From positions 124,001 through 188,000 of the forward strand of contig NZ_ANAC01000018.1 in assembly GCF_000341225.1 (NCBI RefSeq): a stretch of DNA of 64,000 bases, in the 5' to 3' direction. Source of the DNA: Nocardiopsis alba DSM 43377 (GTDB lineage Bacteria; Actinomycetota; Actinomycetes; Streptosporangiales; Streptosporangiaceae). Shown piece by piece: positions 53,447 to 62,025 of this stretch. The notes under the pieces are model-generated. The model made no database searches and was not told the origin of the DNA. It worked only from the letters and a program-made list of their open reading frames with translations. Every line of letters begins with the position of its first letter. The stretch's first letter is position 1. A program made the position numbers and the translations under genes.

Positions 53447-54853
53447 TCAGCCGATCGAGGCGCGGCGCCGCTTGTGCTCCCGGATCAGGTCCCGGTACCA
53501 GTGGTAGCTGTCCTTGGGGGTGCGTGTCAGCGTGTCGTAGTCCACGGAGACGATGCCGAAGCGGCGCTCGTAGCCATAGGCCCACTCGAAGTTGTCGAGC
53601 AACGACCAGACGAAGTAGCCGCGCACGTCGACCCCGGCCGCGAGGGCGTCCGCGAGGGCGCCGAGGTGGTCCCGGAGGTAGTCGATGCGGTCCGTGTCGT
53701 GCACGACCCCGTCGGGGTCGGGCTCGTCCGGTTCGGCGGAGCCGTTCTCCGTGATGTGGATCGGAGGCAGTTCCGGGTATCGCCGGCGCAGGTCCACGAG
53801 CAGGTCGGTGAAGGAGGAGGGGACCACCGGCCAACCCATGGTGGTGTGCCGTACCCCTTCGATCGGTACTTCCTCCACCCCGATGTCCACGGCGGTGCGG
53901 TCGGGCCCCTCGGGGACCGGGGCGTCGCGGAGCCGGATGGGTCGGTAGAAGTTCAGGCCCAGGAAGTCCAGGGGTTGGGCGATGATCGACAGGTCTCCGG
54001 GCTCGCGGTAGCCGCCGTCGGCCATCGGACCCCAGGTCGCCTCCTCGTTGTCGGGGTAGACGCCGCGCAACAGGGGGTCCAGCCACACGCGGTTGTGCAG
54101 GGTCTCGGCGCGGTCGACCGCCGCGGCGTCCTCGGGGGAGTCGGTCGCGGGCAGTAGCCGGTCGGGGTTGAGGGTGATGCCGACCTCGGCTTCGCGTCCG
54201 TGTTCGGCGGCGGAGGCCCGCAGTTCCCTCGCCGCGAGCCCGTGGGCCAGCAACAGGTGCTGGGCCACGGCCAGGGCGGGTGTGCCCTCACGGGTCCCGG
54301 GGGCGTGACGTCCCACGGCGTGGCCGACGAACGCGGTGCAGTGGGGCTCGTTGAGCGTGATCCAGCGCTCGACGCGGTCGCCGAGGTGGTCGGCGACCAC
54401 GCGCGCGTAGGCGGCGAAGTGGTGCGCGGTCTCGCGGACCCTCCAACCGCCGCCGTCCTCCAAGGCCTGGGGCAGGTCCCAGTGGTAGAGCGTGGCCACC
54501 GGTTCGATGCCCGCCTCCCGCAGGGCGTCGACGACTCTGTCGTAGAACGCCAGGCCTTCGGGGTTGACCTCGCCGGCGCCGTCGGGGATGACGCGAGGCC
54601 AGGCGATGGAGAAGCGGTAGGTGTCCACGCCCAGCTCCTTGAGCAGGTCGATGTCCTCCTCGTACCGGTGGTAGTGGTCGCAGGCGACGTCGCCGCTCTC
54701 GCCTCGGGCCACTTTTCCGGGGGTGCGGGAGTAGGTGTCCCAGATGGAGGGCCCTCGTCCGCCCTCTCGGGCGGCACCCTCGATCTGGTAGGCGGCCGTG
54801 GCCGTGCCGAAGAGGAAGTCCGGGGGGAACCGGGGCGGTGACTGGTCGGTCAT
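53447..54853 (-). CDS. GH1 beta-glucosidase
   Basis: 468-residue intracellular family-1 glycosidase, full length. It starts FPPDFLFGTATAAYQIEGA; the acid/base Glu 169 is in TLNEPHC, the nucleophile Glu 369 in HITENGSA, and the sugar-binding WSLLDNFEWAYGYERRFGIVSVDY is near the end. No signal peptide. ATG 54853 has GGAAGG 4 bp upstream. A 14-bp palindrome at 54895-54908 differs from the CebR/CelR consensus by one base, so the enzyme is probably induced by cellobiose and hydrolyses cello-oligosaccharides after import. The importer is not in the window. Confidence 0.95.
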   Translation of the reverse strand: MTDQSPPRFPPDFLFGTATAAYQIEGAAREGGRGPSIWDTYSRTPGKVARGESGDVACDHYHRYEEDIDLLKELGVDTYRFSIAWPRVIPDGAGEVNPEGLAFYDRVVDALREAGIEPVATLYHWDLPQALEDGGGWRVRETAHHFAAYARVVADHLGDRVERWITLNEPHCTAFVGHAVGRHAPGTREGTPALAVAQHLLLAHGLAARELRASAAEHGREAEVGITLNPDRLLPATDSPEDAAAVDRAETLHNRVWLDPLLRGVYPDNEEATWGPMADGGYREPGDLSIIAQPLDFLGLNFYRPIRLRDAPVPEGPDRTAVDIGVEEVPIEGVRHTTMGWPVVPSSFTDLLVDLRRRYPELPPIHITENGSAEPDEPDPDGVVHDTDRIDYLRDHLGALADALAAGVDVRGYFVWSLLDNFEWAYGYERRFGIVSVDYDTLTRTPKDSYHWYRDLIREHKRRRASIG

Positions 54854-54894
54854 GATGCCTTCCGTTCGCGTCGGGTTCGGCCGGTCCACCGTCA

Positions 54895-54908
54895 TGGAAG
54901 CGCTCCCA
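54895..54908. promoter_or_regulatory. CebR-type operator
   Basis: TGGAAGCGCTCCCA, 13 of 14 bases of the CebR/CelR consensus TGGGAGCGCTCCCA known from Streptomyces and Thermobifida cellobiose/cellulase genes. It lies 41 bp upstream of the beta-glucosidase start. Confidence 0.85.
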
Positions 54909-55135
54909 AAAATGTTCGCACTGCGCCTTCGCTCAGTTCGGGGTATCTCGGGTCGCCTTCTCTTTCTCGAGCCCGAACCGTCCGCCGGTGCTGCTCCGTG
55001 CTCGGGCACGAGCGATTTCGAGGTCCGACCGATCCGGTGAGTATAGGGACGGCGGACGCGGGATGTCACGAGGGGGAGCCCGGCCTTCCGAGACGGAGGG
55101 GCGTGGCGGGCGCTTCGGCCGGAGGGGGTGGAAAC

Positions 55136-55174
55136 GCCGGAGGGCCCTGATCCGCTGGATCAGGGCCCTCCGGC
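55136..55174 (-). terminator. Perfect 18-bp hairpin, terminator of the tRNA-His gene
   Basis: GCCGGAGGGCCCTGATCC and GGATCAGGGCCCTCCGGC are exact reverse complements around GCT. On the minus strand it follows the CCA end of the tRNA-His fragment by 2 bp, the place expected for the terminator of that tRNA gene. Confidence 0.75.
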
Positions 55175-55176
55175 TC

Positions 55177-55199
55177 TGGGGTGAGTGACGGGACTTGAA
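55177..55199 (-). tRNA. 3' end of tRNA-His (attachment-site fragment)
   Basis: Read on the minus strand from 55199 down: T-loop TTCAAGT, T-stem strand CCCGT, acceptor strand CACTCAC, discriminator C, then CCA (55177-55179). A C at position 73 is the identity mark of tRNA-His. Only positions 54-76 are present: upstream (to the right) the T-stem partner ACGGG and the rest of the tRNA are missing, so this is not a gene. It is the piece left on the downstream flank when an element inserts into the 3' end of a tRNA gene; the full tRNA-His is expected at the far right end of the island. Confidence 0.75.
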
Positions 55200-55302
55200 T
55201 GCTGGTGGGGGAGTGGGCTGACCTGCGGCGATACGAGAATTTGCAGGTCGTGGTGGAGGTGTTCGCCTGGTTGTGCTGGGTTGCCCCGTGTTCCACTGGG
55301 CA

Positions 55303-55325
55303 GCGTGCACCCTCAGGGTGCACGC
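55303..55325. repeat. Inverted repeat 1 of a related pair
   Basis: GCGTGCACCCT-C-AGGGTGCACGC, perfect 11-bp arms. The core GTGCACCC/GGGTGCAC recurs in the second repeat 14 bp further on. Confidence 0.65.
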
Positions 55326-55338
55326 CTTCAACCCGTTT

Positions 55339-55360
55339 GGTGCACCCTCCCGGGTGCACC
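55339..55360. repeat. Inverted repeat 2 of a related pair
   Basis: GGTGCACCC-TCCC-GGGTGCACC, perfect 9-bp arms with the same core as the repeat at 55303-55325. The two could bind an element-encoded protein (excisionase or regulator) near the island end. Confidence 0.65.
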
Positions 55361-55834
55361 ACGGCGAGTGAGTGCCAATACAGCGGAATAGATCAAGCGG
55401 TCGAAGAGGACTTATGTTCCCGCTTGTTCGTTTTGTGTGCTTCGGGACTTTTGGAAGACAGATGTTCTAGCGGTAATCACCCGAGGGCAGGTTGGTCGGG
55501 GTTGATGTTGCGAAGCACCTGCGGACGGGGTGTCCATTGGCCCGGGCGTTGGGCACGTTCCTCTTCGGCGTACCGGCGAAGTGCCCAGGTCGTCGCCTTG
55601 GCGGCCAGAATGTCAGTGGCGTCGTACACCCTCGTGTGCGTGACCTCTGATCAAGCTCCCGCTCCCGGGATCCCCACTGTGCCCGAATGCGGACACTTGT
55701 CCAGATTGCGAAAAAGCAACGTAAGCAATCTTCATGTGTGGTAAGTCAGGGGCAACCGGCGCGGATCAGTCCTTGAGTGGCATAAACACGTGGTTCTGGT
55801 GTTGCGCTTGGATCTCCTGTTGCACATGCGTCCA

Positions 55835-57472
55835 ATGTTCCTGGAGTCCCTCTTGTCTGAATCATCTATTCTTTCAGGCCTGCGTGGAGACCCCACGCAC
55901 ATCCGGGTTAGCCCTTCCTACCTCGCGAAGACACCTGGTTCCTGCTCGGCTGCTCGCGCTGTCAAAGCCAGGCCTGCTCTCGTCCCGGACATCGACTTCC
56001 CTCGGGGCAGCAACCGCGGCGAAGACTTCGCTCTGGGGCCCGTCCAGGACGGCATCGACCTGATCGAGTTCAGCCCCCACGACCAAGGGCGCAACCGGGG
56101 TTACCTCACCACGCAAGCGGAACGGCACACAGGGCTTGCCCGATTCACCGTCCACGCCGTCGCCTCGTATCGTCCCCACATACGGACACTTCAGGACCGG
56201 CACCTGCGCCCGGTCCGCGGTCACTGGGTGCTCAATGAGCACGGGGGAAACGAGAGCGGCGGGACGCTGTGGGAGGCCTTCCACTGGGGACGTCTGTACG
56301 AGAGCCCCGACGGGACCGTGCGTGAATTCCGCTTCCTGCGCATGGGCAAGGCTGATGGGGCACGGCGTAGCAAGGCTGAGACGGCACTGGCCGCGCTCGT
56401 CACCGCATACGGCTCGCTTGCTCCCAAACCTCGTGGAAGGGAGTGGCGTGAGCCGTTCCACGTAACACGCCCCAACGCACCAGTGGCCAGAGTGCGCATA
56501 GCCGAGATCGGTCTGCTCGACGGCTCTCGCGACGACCTCTTCGATGGAACGCCCGAGGAGGCACACACCCTCTATCAGCGCCACGCGAAAGAGCGGGTCC
56601 GTGAGGTCGTCAACACGATCATGCCCACGCCGGGGGCGGACTGCGCTTCGTGTAAGCGGCTCCACGTGTGCACGGACCTCCGAAGAACTACCGGTGTCCT
56701 GCACGTCCCGCCGCTCGAGGGCCGCCCTCGCCACGTATCGGCATCCGCTCTGCGCTACATCTCCCGATGCCCGGCTCAGGCACACCTCAGGGACTTGCGG
56801 CTTCCCAAGGAGCACGAGTACACACCAGCCAACCGTCGCGGCCACGCGGTCCACGCCTGGTTGGAGGCCCAGCACGCCGCCGTGGACAGCTCGCCCTGCA
56901 CTGTCGAGGACATCCCCGAGGACTGGTGGGAGCAGACCGGTCACGACTTGGACGAGGAACAAGCTCGGCTGGGCAGGCACATGATCGGCCACCACACCCA
57001 GATCTGCCCCCTGCTCGCAGATGTCACCCACGCTGAACCTGAACCCCCTCTGGCTTTTCTCGACACCGAGGCGAACACGGTCGTCCAAGCAAAACCTGAC
57101 CTTCTCTACAGCGTGGACGGGGTCCTGATCTGGCGTGAGACCAAGACCCTGCACAGTGCACGACTTCGCCACGACAAGCTGTTCCGTAGCTTCCCCCAGC
57201 TCGCGCTCGCCGTGGTCCTACTCGCTCAGAAGGCCCTGAACAACACCCCCGAAGACAGCCTGGTGGAGCTGGAAGTCCTCACCAGCGACGGCTGCGACGT
57301 GTTTTCCCTCGACCCGGGGGACTCCGCCGAGGTCGAACGTGCCCGAGAGGTCCTCGACGACCTCGCTATGGCCTGGCACCGCGAGCAGGCCTTTCCCACG
57401 CGCCCCGGCATTGCGTGCGCCACCTGCCCCGTGGCCCGCTGGTGCCCTGATCAGATGAAGGACATCGCTTGA
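55835..57472 (+). CDS. RecB/Cas4-like PD-(D/E)XK nuclease with two Fe-S-type modules
   Basis: 545 residues from ATG 55835 (an in-frame start at 55790 is possible). The C-terminal half (300-545) is a RecB/Cas4-type nuclease: VSASALRYISRCPAQA with Cys 312, RGHAVHAWLE (His 340), KPDLLYS (Asp 422), WRETKT (Glu 435, Lys 437), then CATCPVARWC (Cys 528, 531, 537), the C...CXXC...C pattern of an iron-sulphur cluster. The N-terminal half repeats the frame: VSPSYLAKTPGSCSAARA (Cys 37) and CASCKRLHVC (Cys 270, 273, 279), but its ESPDGTVREFRFLRMG lacks the Glu-X-Lys pair, so that copy seems catalytically dead. TTGA overlap with the next gene places it in the pPIWI-RE operon. Confidence 0.72.
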   Translation: MFLESLLSESSILSGLRGDPTHIRVSPSYLAKTPGSCSAARAVKARPALVPDIDFPRGSNRGEDFALGPVQDGIDLIEFSPHDQGRNRGYLTTQAERHTGLARFTVHAVASYRPHIRTLQDRHLRPVRGHWVLNEHGGNESGGTLWEAFHWGRLYESPDGTVREFRFLRMGKADGARRSKAETALAALVTAYGSLAPKPRGREWREPFHVTRPNAPVARVRIAEIGLLDGSRDDLFDGTPEEAHTLYQRHAKERVREVVNTIMPTPGADCASCKRLHVCTDLRRTTGVLHVPPLEGRPRHVSASALRYISRCPAQAHLRDLRLPKEHEYTPANRRGHAVHAWLEAQHAAVDSSPCTVEDIPEDWWEQTGHDLDEEQARLGRHMIGHHTQICPLLADVTHAEPEPPLAFLDTEANTVVQAKPDLLYSVDGVLIWRETKTLHSARLRHDKLFRSFPQLALAVVLLAQKALNNTPEDSLVELEVLTSDGCDVFSLDPGDSAEVERAREVLDDLAMAWHREQAFPTRPGIACATCPVARWCPDQMKDIA

Positions 57473-58566
57473 CTGACCACTTCTTCACGGGCGAGCGTCT
57501 GCTCAGGCTGGTCGCGACCGCACTCATCCGGATGTCACGTGTACGTGAACCCCGAGACCCCGTCTACGACGCCACGGTCCAAAGGGCCTACGACCACGTA
57601 GTCCTCGAATGCATGCGTTCCGGGACACCTTCACCGATCAGCGTCCCCGACCTCGTCCGGTGGGCGGCGAGCACCCCTCTGGGGCATTGGCCAATCCAGA
57701 TCGACGCATCCGTCCCGCCCGAGACGCTCCTGCTCGACCCCCATACCCGGACACCCACTCAGCAGTGCTTGGAATGGGCGGTCTCGGCCAAAGACGCAGC
57801 GGGAGAGCTGTTCGAGAACGAGATCATGTACAACGTTCTCGACCTCACCCGAGCTAGGGAGGCGCCGGAATCCTATGAGCTCTTCCGTCGCTCGGTCATC
57901 AGCGACCCGGTGCTTACAGGACAACGTCGAAGTGAGCTGATTGCGGATCCCGCCCTCAACTTCCTGGACGACGAGATCCGTAAGTCCTGGCAACCGGTCA
58001 ACCCCCGACATCTGCACAAGGGCACCTACGTGCCCTGCGCGCGCTGCGGACTGCTCCTGGTCCCGAAAGAGGACGGCGGTTGGTTCTGCGAACTCGACCG
58101 ATGTTCACGAAGTGGGCCGGTGCGTCCGGCAGAACCGATTGACGCAGCGGAACGCACGGGTGTGTACCAGGTGGAGCGCCCCCTGCGCACGTTCATCACA
58201 GGACCAGGACTGGCCGAGATAGACCTGGAGCAGGCTCTGCACGATCTCGATCTGGGCGTACAGATGTGGCCCGACTTCGACGCCTACGACCTGCGCGTCA
58301 CCTTTCCCCACGGGCCAGTGTGGGCCATCGACGTCAAGGACAGGGCCAACCCCGCCCTCCTCGGTCGGGGAACACGCGCCTTTCCCATACGACCGCCGCA
58401 CGACCGCGCTTTCCTGGTGGTTCCCGCCTACCGGTTCAAGGACCGGGAGGACTACGCGAGAGTCTTCGACCACCACCTGGACGATGCCATGAAGGGTCGC
58501 GTCGAGCTGCTCAGTGACACCGCACTTCTGACTTTGGCCAAAGAGGAGATCAACGCCCATGCGTGA
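57469..58566 (+). CDS. pPIWI-RE-associated restriction endonuclease-fold protein
   Basis: 365 residues from TTG 57469, overlapping the upstream stop as TTGA. Residues 1-180 are helical (the region known in such systems as a pPIWI_RE accessory domain). A zinc ribbon follows at 190-212 (CARC ... CELDRC). The C-terminal part is a restriction-endonuclease fold: DAYDLRVTFPHGPVWAIDVKD, with Asp 274, Asp 288 and Lys 290 forming the D...DXK site. Families of this kind stand between the helicase and the pPIWI protein in pPIWI-RE islands and supply the nuclease. It overlaps the helicase gene by 8 bp. Identification rests on the motif plus the neighbours. Confidence 0.75.
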   Translation: MTDHFFTGERLLRLVATALIRMSRVREPRDPVYDATVQRAYDHVVLECMRSGTPSPISVPDLVRWAASTPLGHWPIQIDASVPPETLLLDPHTRTPTQQCLEWAVSAKDAAGELFENEIMYNVLDLTRAREAPESYELFRRSVISDPVLTGQRRSELIADPALNFLDDEIRKSWQPVNPRHLHKGTYVPCARCGLLLVPKEDGGWFCELDRCSRSGPVRPAEPIDAAERTGVYQVERPLRTFITGPGLAEIDLEQALHDLDLGVQMWPDFDAYDLRVTFPHGPVWAIDVKDRANPALLGRGTRAFPIRPPHDRAFLVVPAYRFKDREDYARVFDHHLDDAMKGRVELLSDTALLTLAKEEINAHA

Positions 58567-61500
58567 CCGTACACAGTGGCGCCAGAACCTGTCCTCTCAG
58601 CTCCGATCCAAGTGGCCGGAACAGGCACCGCTCAGCCGTGCTGAAGCGCTCGATGTCGAACTCGGCCTGTACCTGATCACGACCACGGTGCCAGGCTATG
58701 CCGCCGCCGACACCTGGACGCTCCTGGGCGGCTACCCCTACAGCGACGTCTTCGCCCCCTTGCTGACCGACGCCAACCGGATGAGGATTCGCCGGGCCCG
58801 CTACTACCTGACCGAGCACACCCGTCCCCACGAGTGGATTCGCGCCCTCGAGGACTACCAGCGTCTCCCCGTCGAGCTGCGCGGATTCGAGGTCGAGGAA
58901 ACGGGTGGCCCACCTCAACGCAAGGAGGTGTCATGGGCACCGAAGAGGTTCACCGAATTCGAACGGGTCCTGACCACGCCTGTCCCCTTCAGCCGTCGCA
59001 AGCTTCCTGTGGCGGGTGCCGGATCCTACCGGTTCAGTACCGGTGAAACCCGCCACGCGGTCACCTTCGATGAGAACCTCCTGCAGCAGATCAACTCGGG
59101 TGAAGAGATCCCGGTCCATGACCTGGACGCTCTTCCCCCGGGCAAAGGCGAGCCCATCCGGGTGACACTCGCCCAGCTCAGGGATGCCGCTCATCGCATG
59201 GATGAGCTGGAAGCCCTCGATTCCTCCACCAAACCCGGACAGTGGGTCGCACGCCTGAAAAGGGTGGAACTGCTCCTGCGCGACGAAACCGAGGGCCGCT
59301 TCCGAGAACAGGGGGAGCAGGACATCTTCACCATCGAAGGTCTGTGCCACCTGGTGGGCATGGTTGGCGCAGGCAAGTCCACCCTCCGCGACATTCTCAC
59401 CTTCTGGGCCGTCACAGAGCGCGGACTGCGCGTCACCATCGTCGTCCCCGACGTCGCCGAGACACTGCACACCGTTGACCGCTTCACCCGACTGGGCGTG
59501 GCCACCGCGCCCGTGCTCGGCGCGACCACCCGAGGCAAGCACCTGCACCGGCAGCACCGCCGGATCGCCAGCGCCGGGGCAGGGTCACTCTTGGACCATG
59601 ACGACCCCTCCTTCGCCCACCTGAGCAGCGCCTGTCCGGTGGACGCCTTGCGCGGTCTCGACGCCACTTCCCCGTTGGAGATCGGTCAAGCACCTTGCCA
59701 AGGCCTGTTCCCCGTCGGGACCAGCCAGGCGGCAGTGGACATGGATCCGCTCACCCTGACGGAAGCCGTGGACGAGGACGAGGACGAGAAAACCCCGAAA
59801 CCGCACACCTGCCCACTGTGGAAAGCCTGCCCCCGCCACCACTCCTCACGTGCACTCGTTACCGCTTCGGTGTGGGTCACCACCGCCGCCGGGCTGGTAC
59901 ACAGCGGAGTCCCCGTACAGACCGGCAGCGAGCGCCTACGCTATGCCGAGCTCACCTGCCGCCGCAGCGACCTGATGATCGTGGACGAGGCCGACCAAGT
60001 CCAGCTGCGCCTGGACGACGCATTCGCGCCTTCAGCCACTCTGATCGGCAGTCCAACGAACTCCTGGCTGGACGAGGTCGATCATCGGCGCGTATCCGAG
60101 CTCGCTGGCCAGAACGGTCGCCTGCACCTGACCAAACGCGATGTGGACGACTGGACGAGCGCTTCAGAGACCGCCAGTAAAGCCACGAACCGGTGCTACT
60201 CACTCCTGGTCCGCAACCCCGAACTGCGCGAGTGGATCGCCCAGGACTACTTCAGCGCCCTCACGCTTCACGAATTGCTCATCGGGAGTTGGTTCCCAGA
60301 TGTCGCCCGCACCCAGGCGGAGACACCACCCGATTCGTCCCGCGCCGCCGCGATGGAGCACGTCGAGAAAATCCTCAATCGTTTCCGGGACGCTCCGCTC
60401 GAGGAGCACGAGTCCACGGGAGACGACGACACCATCACACCTTGGGTCAACAGGCTCGTCTACCTGGCTCTGGAGCTGTTGACCTCTGAGCGGTCCACCA
60501 CCGCCCGCCCACGCCTTAAACAGCTGCTCACCGAGCTGCTGGGAGAAGACGGCGAGGTCACCGCGGAAATCGACACCTACACCGTTCTGTTCGAGTTCAC
60601 CCTCATGCTCGCCGTCCTGCACCACCGGCTCAACACGATGACCACCCTGTGGCCCCGGGTCGAAGCGGCACTAAACCTCCAGGGCACCTCCAACGTCCTC
60701 TCTCGCAGGCCCTCGCGTGACTACGATCCGGTCATCCCCGAGTCCCCGATGGGCAACGTCCTCGGCTTCCAGTTCAAACAGGACGAACGCGTCCAGGAAG
60801 GCGGCAGCCGCAGCGGAGAACTGCGCTTCTTCCGCTGCGGCGGTGTCGGACGTGAACTCCTCACAGCCCTACCGCATCTGCCCGAGGTAGACGACCGGCC
60901 AGGGCCCAACGTCCTCTTGATGTCGGGTACGAGCTGGGCAGGGCAGTCCACCCGGTACCACCTCCACGTCCCTGTCCACGCCGTGCTGCGCCCCCACAGG
61001 GACGAAGTCGCCGCCATCGAGCAAACCGAGTTCGAAAAGCTCATCCTGACCTGGCCGGGCACAGCAGAGCCGCTCCGGCTGTCCGGCAACCCCTCCCAAC
61101 AGCAACGGGACAAGACCCTCGAACAGATGCTCAACCGGCTTGCCGTCGGAGACCCCGAGCTCCCAGAGATCCCGAGTCTCTTGGAGCAGGAACTGGAGAA
61201 CCTACCCAAGGGGCGTAAACGCGTCCTCCTGCTGGTCGGTAGCTACGACCAGGCCACGAAGGCATGGGAACACCTCAACCGGAAACCCGAATGGCGCGGC
61301 CGCGTAGTACGGCTCGTCTCCGACGATGCCGACCTGGACGACACCACCATGACGTTGCGCCGAGGCGACGTCGCCGACTTCCCCCGGCAAGACGGACAGA
61401 TCCTCATCGCACCACTGCTGTCCGTCGAACGCGGCCACAACATCGTCCAGCCCGACGGCCGAGCCGCCATCGGCACGGTGTACTTCCTGGTCCGCCCCCA

Positions 61501-61990
61501 CCCTCGACCCGACGACATCTCCCTCGCCGTCCAGACCATCCATGACTGGGCGGTCCGCCAGATCCGCGGCCTGGATCCTGAGTTCCGCCAGAGGGCCAAA
61601 GCGGCCGGAACCCCCGACCTGGCGGGACGACACTTCCGAGCCAGGGCCCGCAGGGAATGGACCAGGTTGCTCACCCGGCGGATGTCCTGGACCAGCCTCA
61701 ACAGCACGGAGAAGGTCGCCTTCACCTGGGACCAGCTCGTGGTCATCTGGCAGGTCATCGGCCGCCTCGTACGTGGCGGCGTCCCCGCGCGCGCGGTGTT
61801 CGTCGACTCGGCGTTCTACCCACAGGAGGCCCGCAACCTGATCGACACCCCCAAGACCGGACTTCTCGTGGCCATGCGGGAAGTCCTGCGCCCCTACATC
61901 GCCGACGACCCGTCGACGGAGCCCATCGACCGCTCACTGGTCGAAGCACTCTACGGCCCTCTCTATCGGGCCCTCGAAGACCTGGACTGA
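58559..61990 (+). CDS. DinG-like superfamily 2 helicase of the pPIWI-RE system
   Basis: 1143-residue helicase from ATG 58559, overlapping the endonuclease gene by 8 bp. Walker A GMVGAGKS at 267-274, DEAD-box variant MIVDEADQVQ at 473-482. Between them four Cys (360, 380, 418, 424) are placed like the Fe-S cluster of DinG/XPD helicases. In the C-terminal half KRVLLLVGSYDQATKAWEHL and QILIAPLLSVERGHNIV look like motifs IV-VI of the second RecA domain. The first 250 residues are an extra domain specific to this setting. In pPIWI-RE systems a DinG-type helicase is a core partner, thought to unwind DNA or RNA-DNA hybrids for the PIWI protein. Confidence 0.82.
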   Translation: MRDRTQWRQNLSSQLRSKWPEQAPLSRAEALDVELGLYLITTTVPGYAAADTWTLLGGYPYSDVFAPLLTDANRMRIRRARYYLTEHTRPHEWIRALEDYQRLPVELRGFEVEETGGPPQRKEVSWAPKRFTEFERVLTTPVPFSRRKLPVAGAGSYRFSTGETRHAVTFDENLLQQINSGEEIPVHDLDALPPGKGEPIRVTLAQLRDAAHRMDELEALDSSTKPGQWVARLKRVELLLRDETEGRFREQGEQDIFTIEGLCHLVGMVGAGKSTLRDILTFWAVTERGLRVTIVVPDVAETLHTVDRFTRLGVATAPVLGATTRGKHLHRQHRRIASAGAGSLLDHDDPSFAHLSSACPVDALRGLDATSPLEIGQAPCQGLFPVGTSQAAVDMDPLTLTEAVDEDEDEKTPKPHTCPLWKACPRHHSSRALVTASVWVTTAAGLVHSGVPVQTGSERLRYAELTCRRSDLMIVDEADQVQLRLDDAFAPSATLIGSPTNSWLDEVDHRRVSELAGQNGRLHLTKRDVDDWTSASETASKATNRCYSLLVRNPELREWIAQDYFSALTLHELLIGSWFPDVARTQAETPPDSSRAAAMEHVEKILNRFRDAPLEEHESTGDDDTITPWVNRLVYLALELLTSERSTTARPRLKQLLTELLGEDGEVTAEIDTYTVLFEFTLMLAVLHHRLNTMTTLWPRVEAALNLQGTSNVLSRRPSRDYDPVIPESPMGNVLGFQFKQDERVQEGGSRSGELRFFRCGGVGRELLTALPHLPEVDDRPGPNVLLMSGTSWAGQSTRYHLHVPVHAVLRPHRDEVAAIEQTEFEKLILTWPGTAEPLRLSGNPSQQQRDKTLEQMLNRLAVGDPELPEIPSLLEQELENLPKGRKRVLLLVGSYDQATKAWEHLNRKPEWRGRVVRLVSDDADLDDTTMTLRRGDVADFPRQDGQILIAPLLSVERGHNIVQPDGRAAIGTVYFLVRPHPRPDDISLAVQTIHDWAVRQIRGLDPEFRQRAKAAGTPDLAGRHFRARARREWTRLLTRRMSWTSLNSTEKVAFTWDQLVVIWQVIGRLVRGGVPARAVFVDSAFYPQEARNLIDTPKTGLLVAMREVLRPYIADDPSTEPIDRSLVEALYGPLYRALEDLD

Positions 61991-62025
61991 CGAGCCCGTC
62001 ACCACGAGAAGGAGTCCCCAGGCCC

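Larger units (their letters stand above)
55200..55834. other. Gene-poor left border of the island
   Basis: About 635 bp of mixed composition with short open frames that show no coding pattern. It contains the two related inverted repeats at 55303-55325 and 55339-55360 and probably the promoter of the pPIWI-RE operon. Confidence 0.5.

Noticed and set aside
55199-55744. A 181-codon frame at the island border
   Set aside because: Rich in Cys, Ser and Trp, crosses both inverted repeats, has no ribosome site or similarity to a known family.
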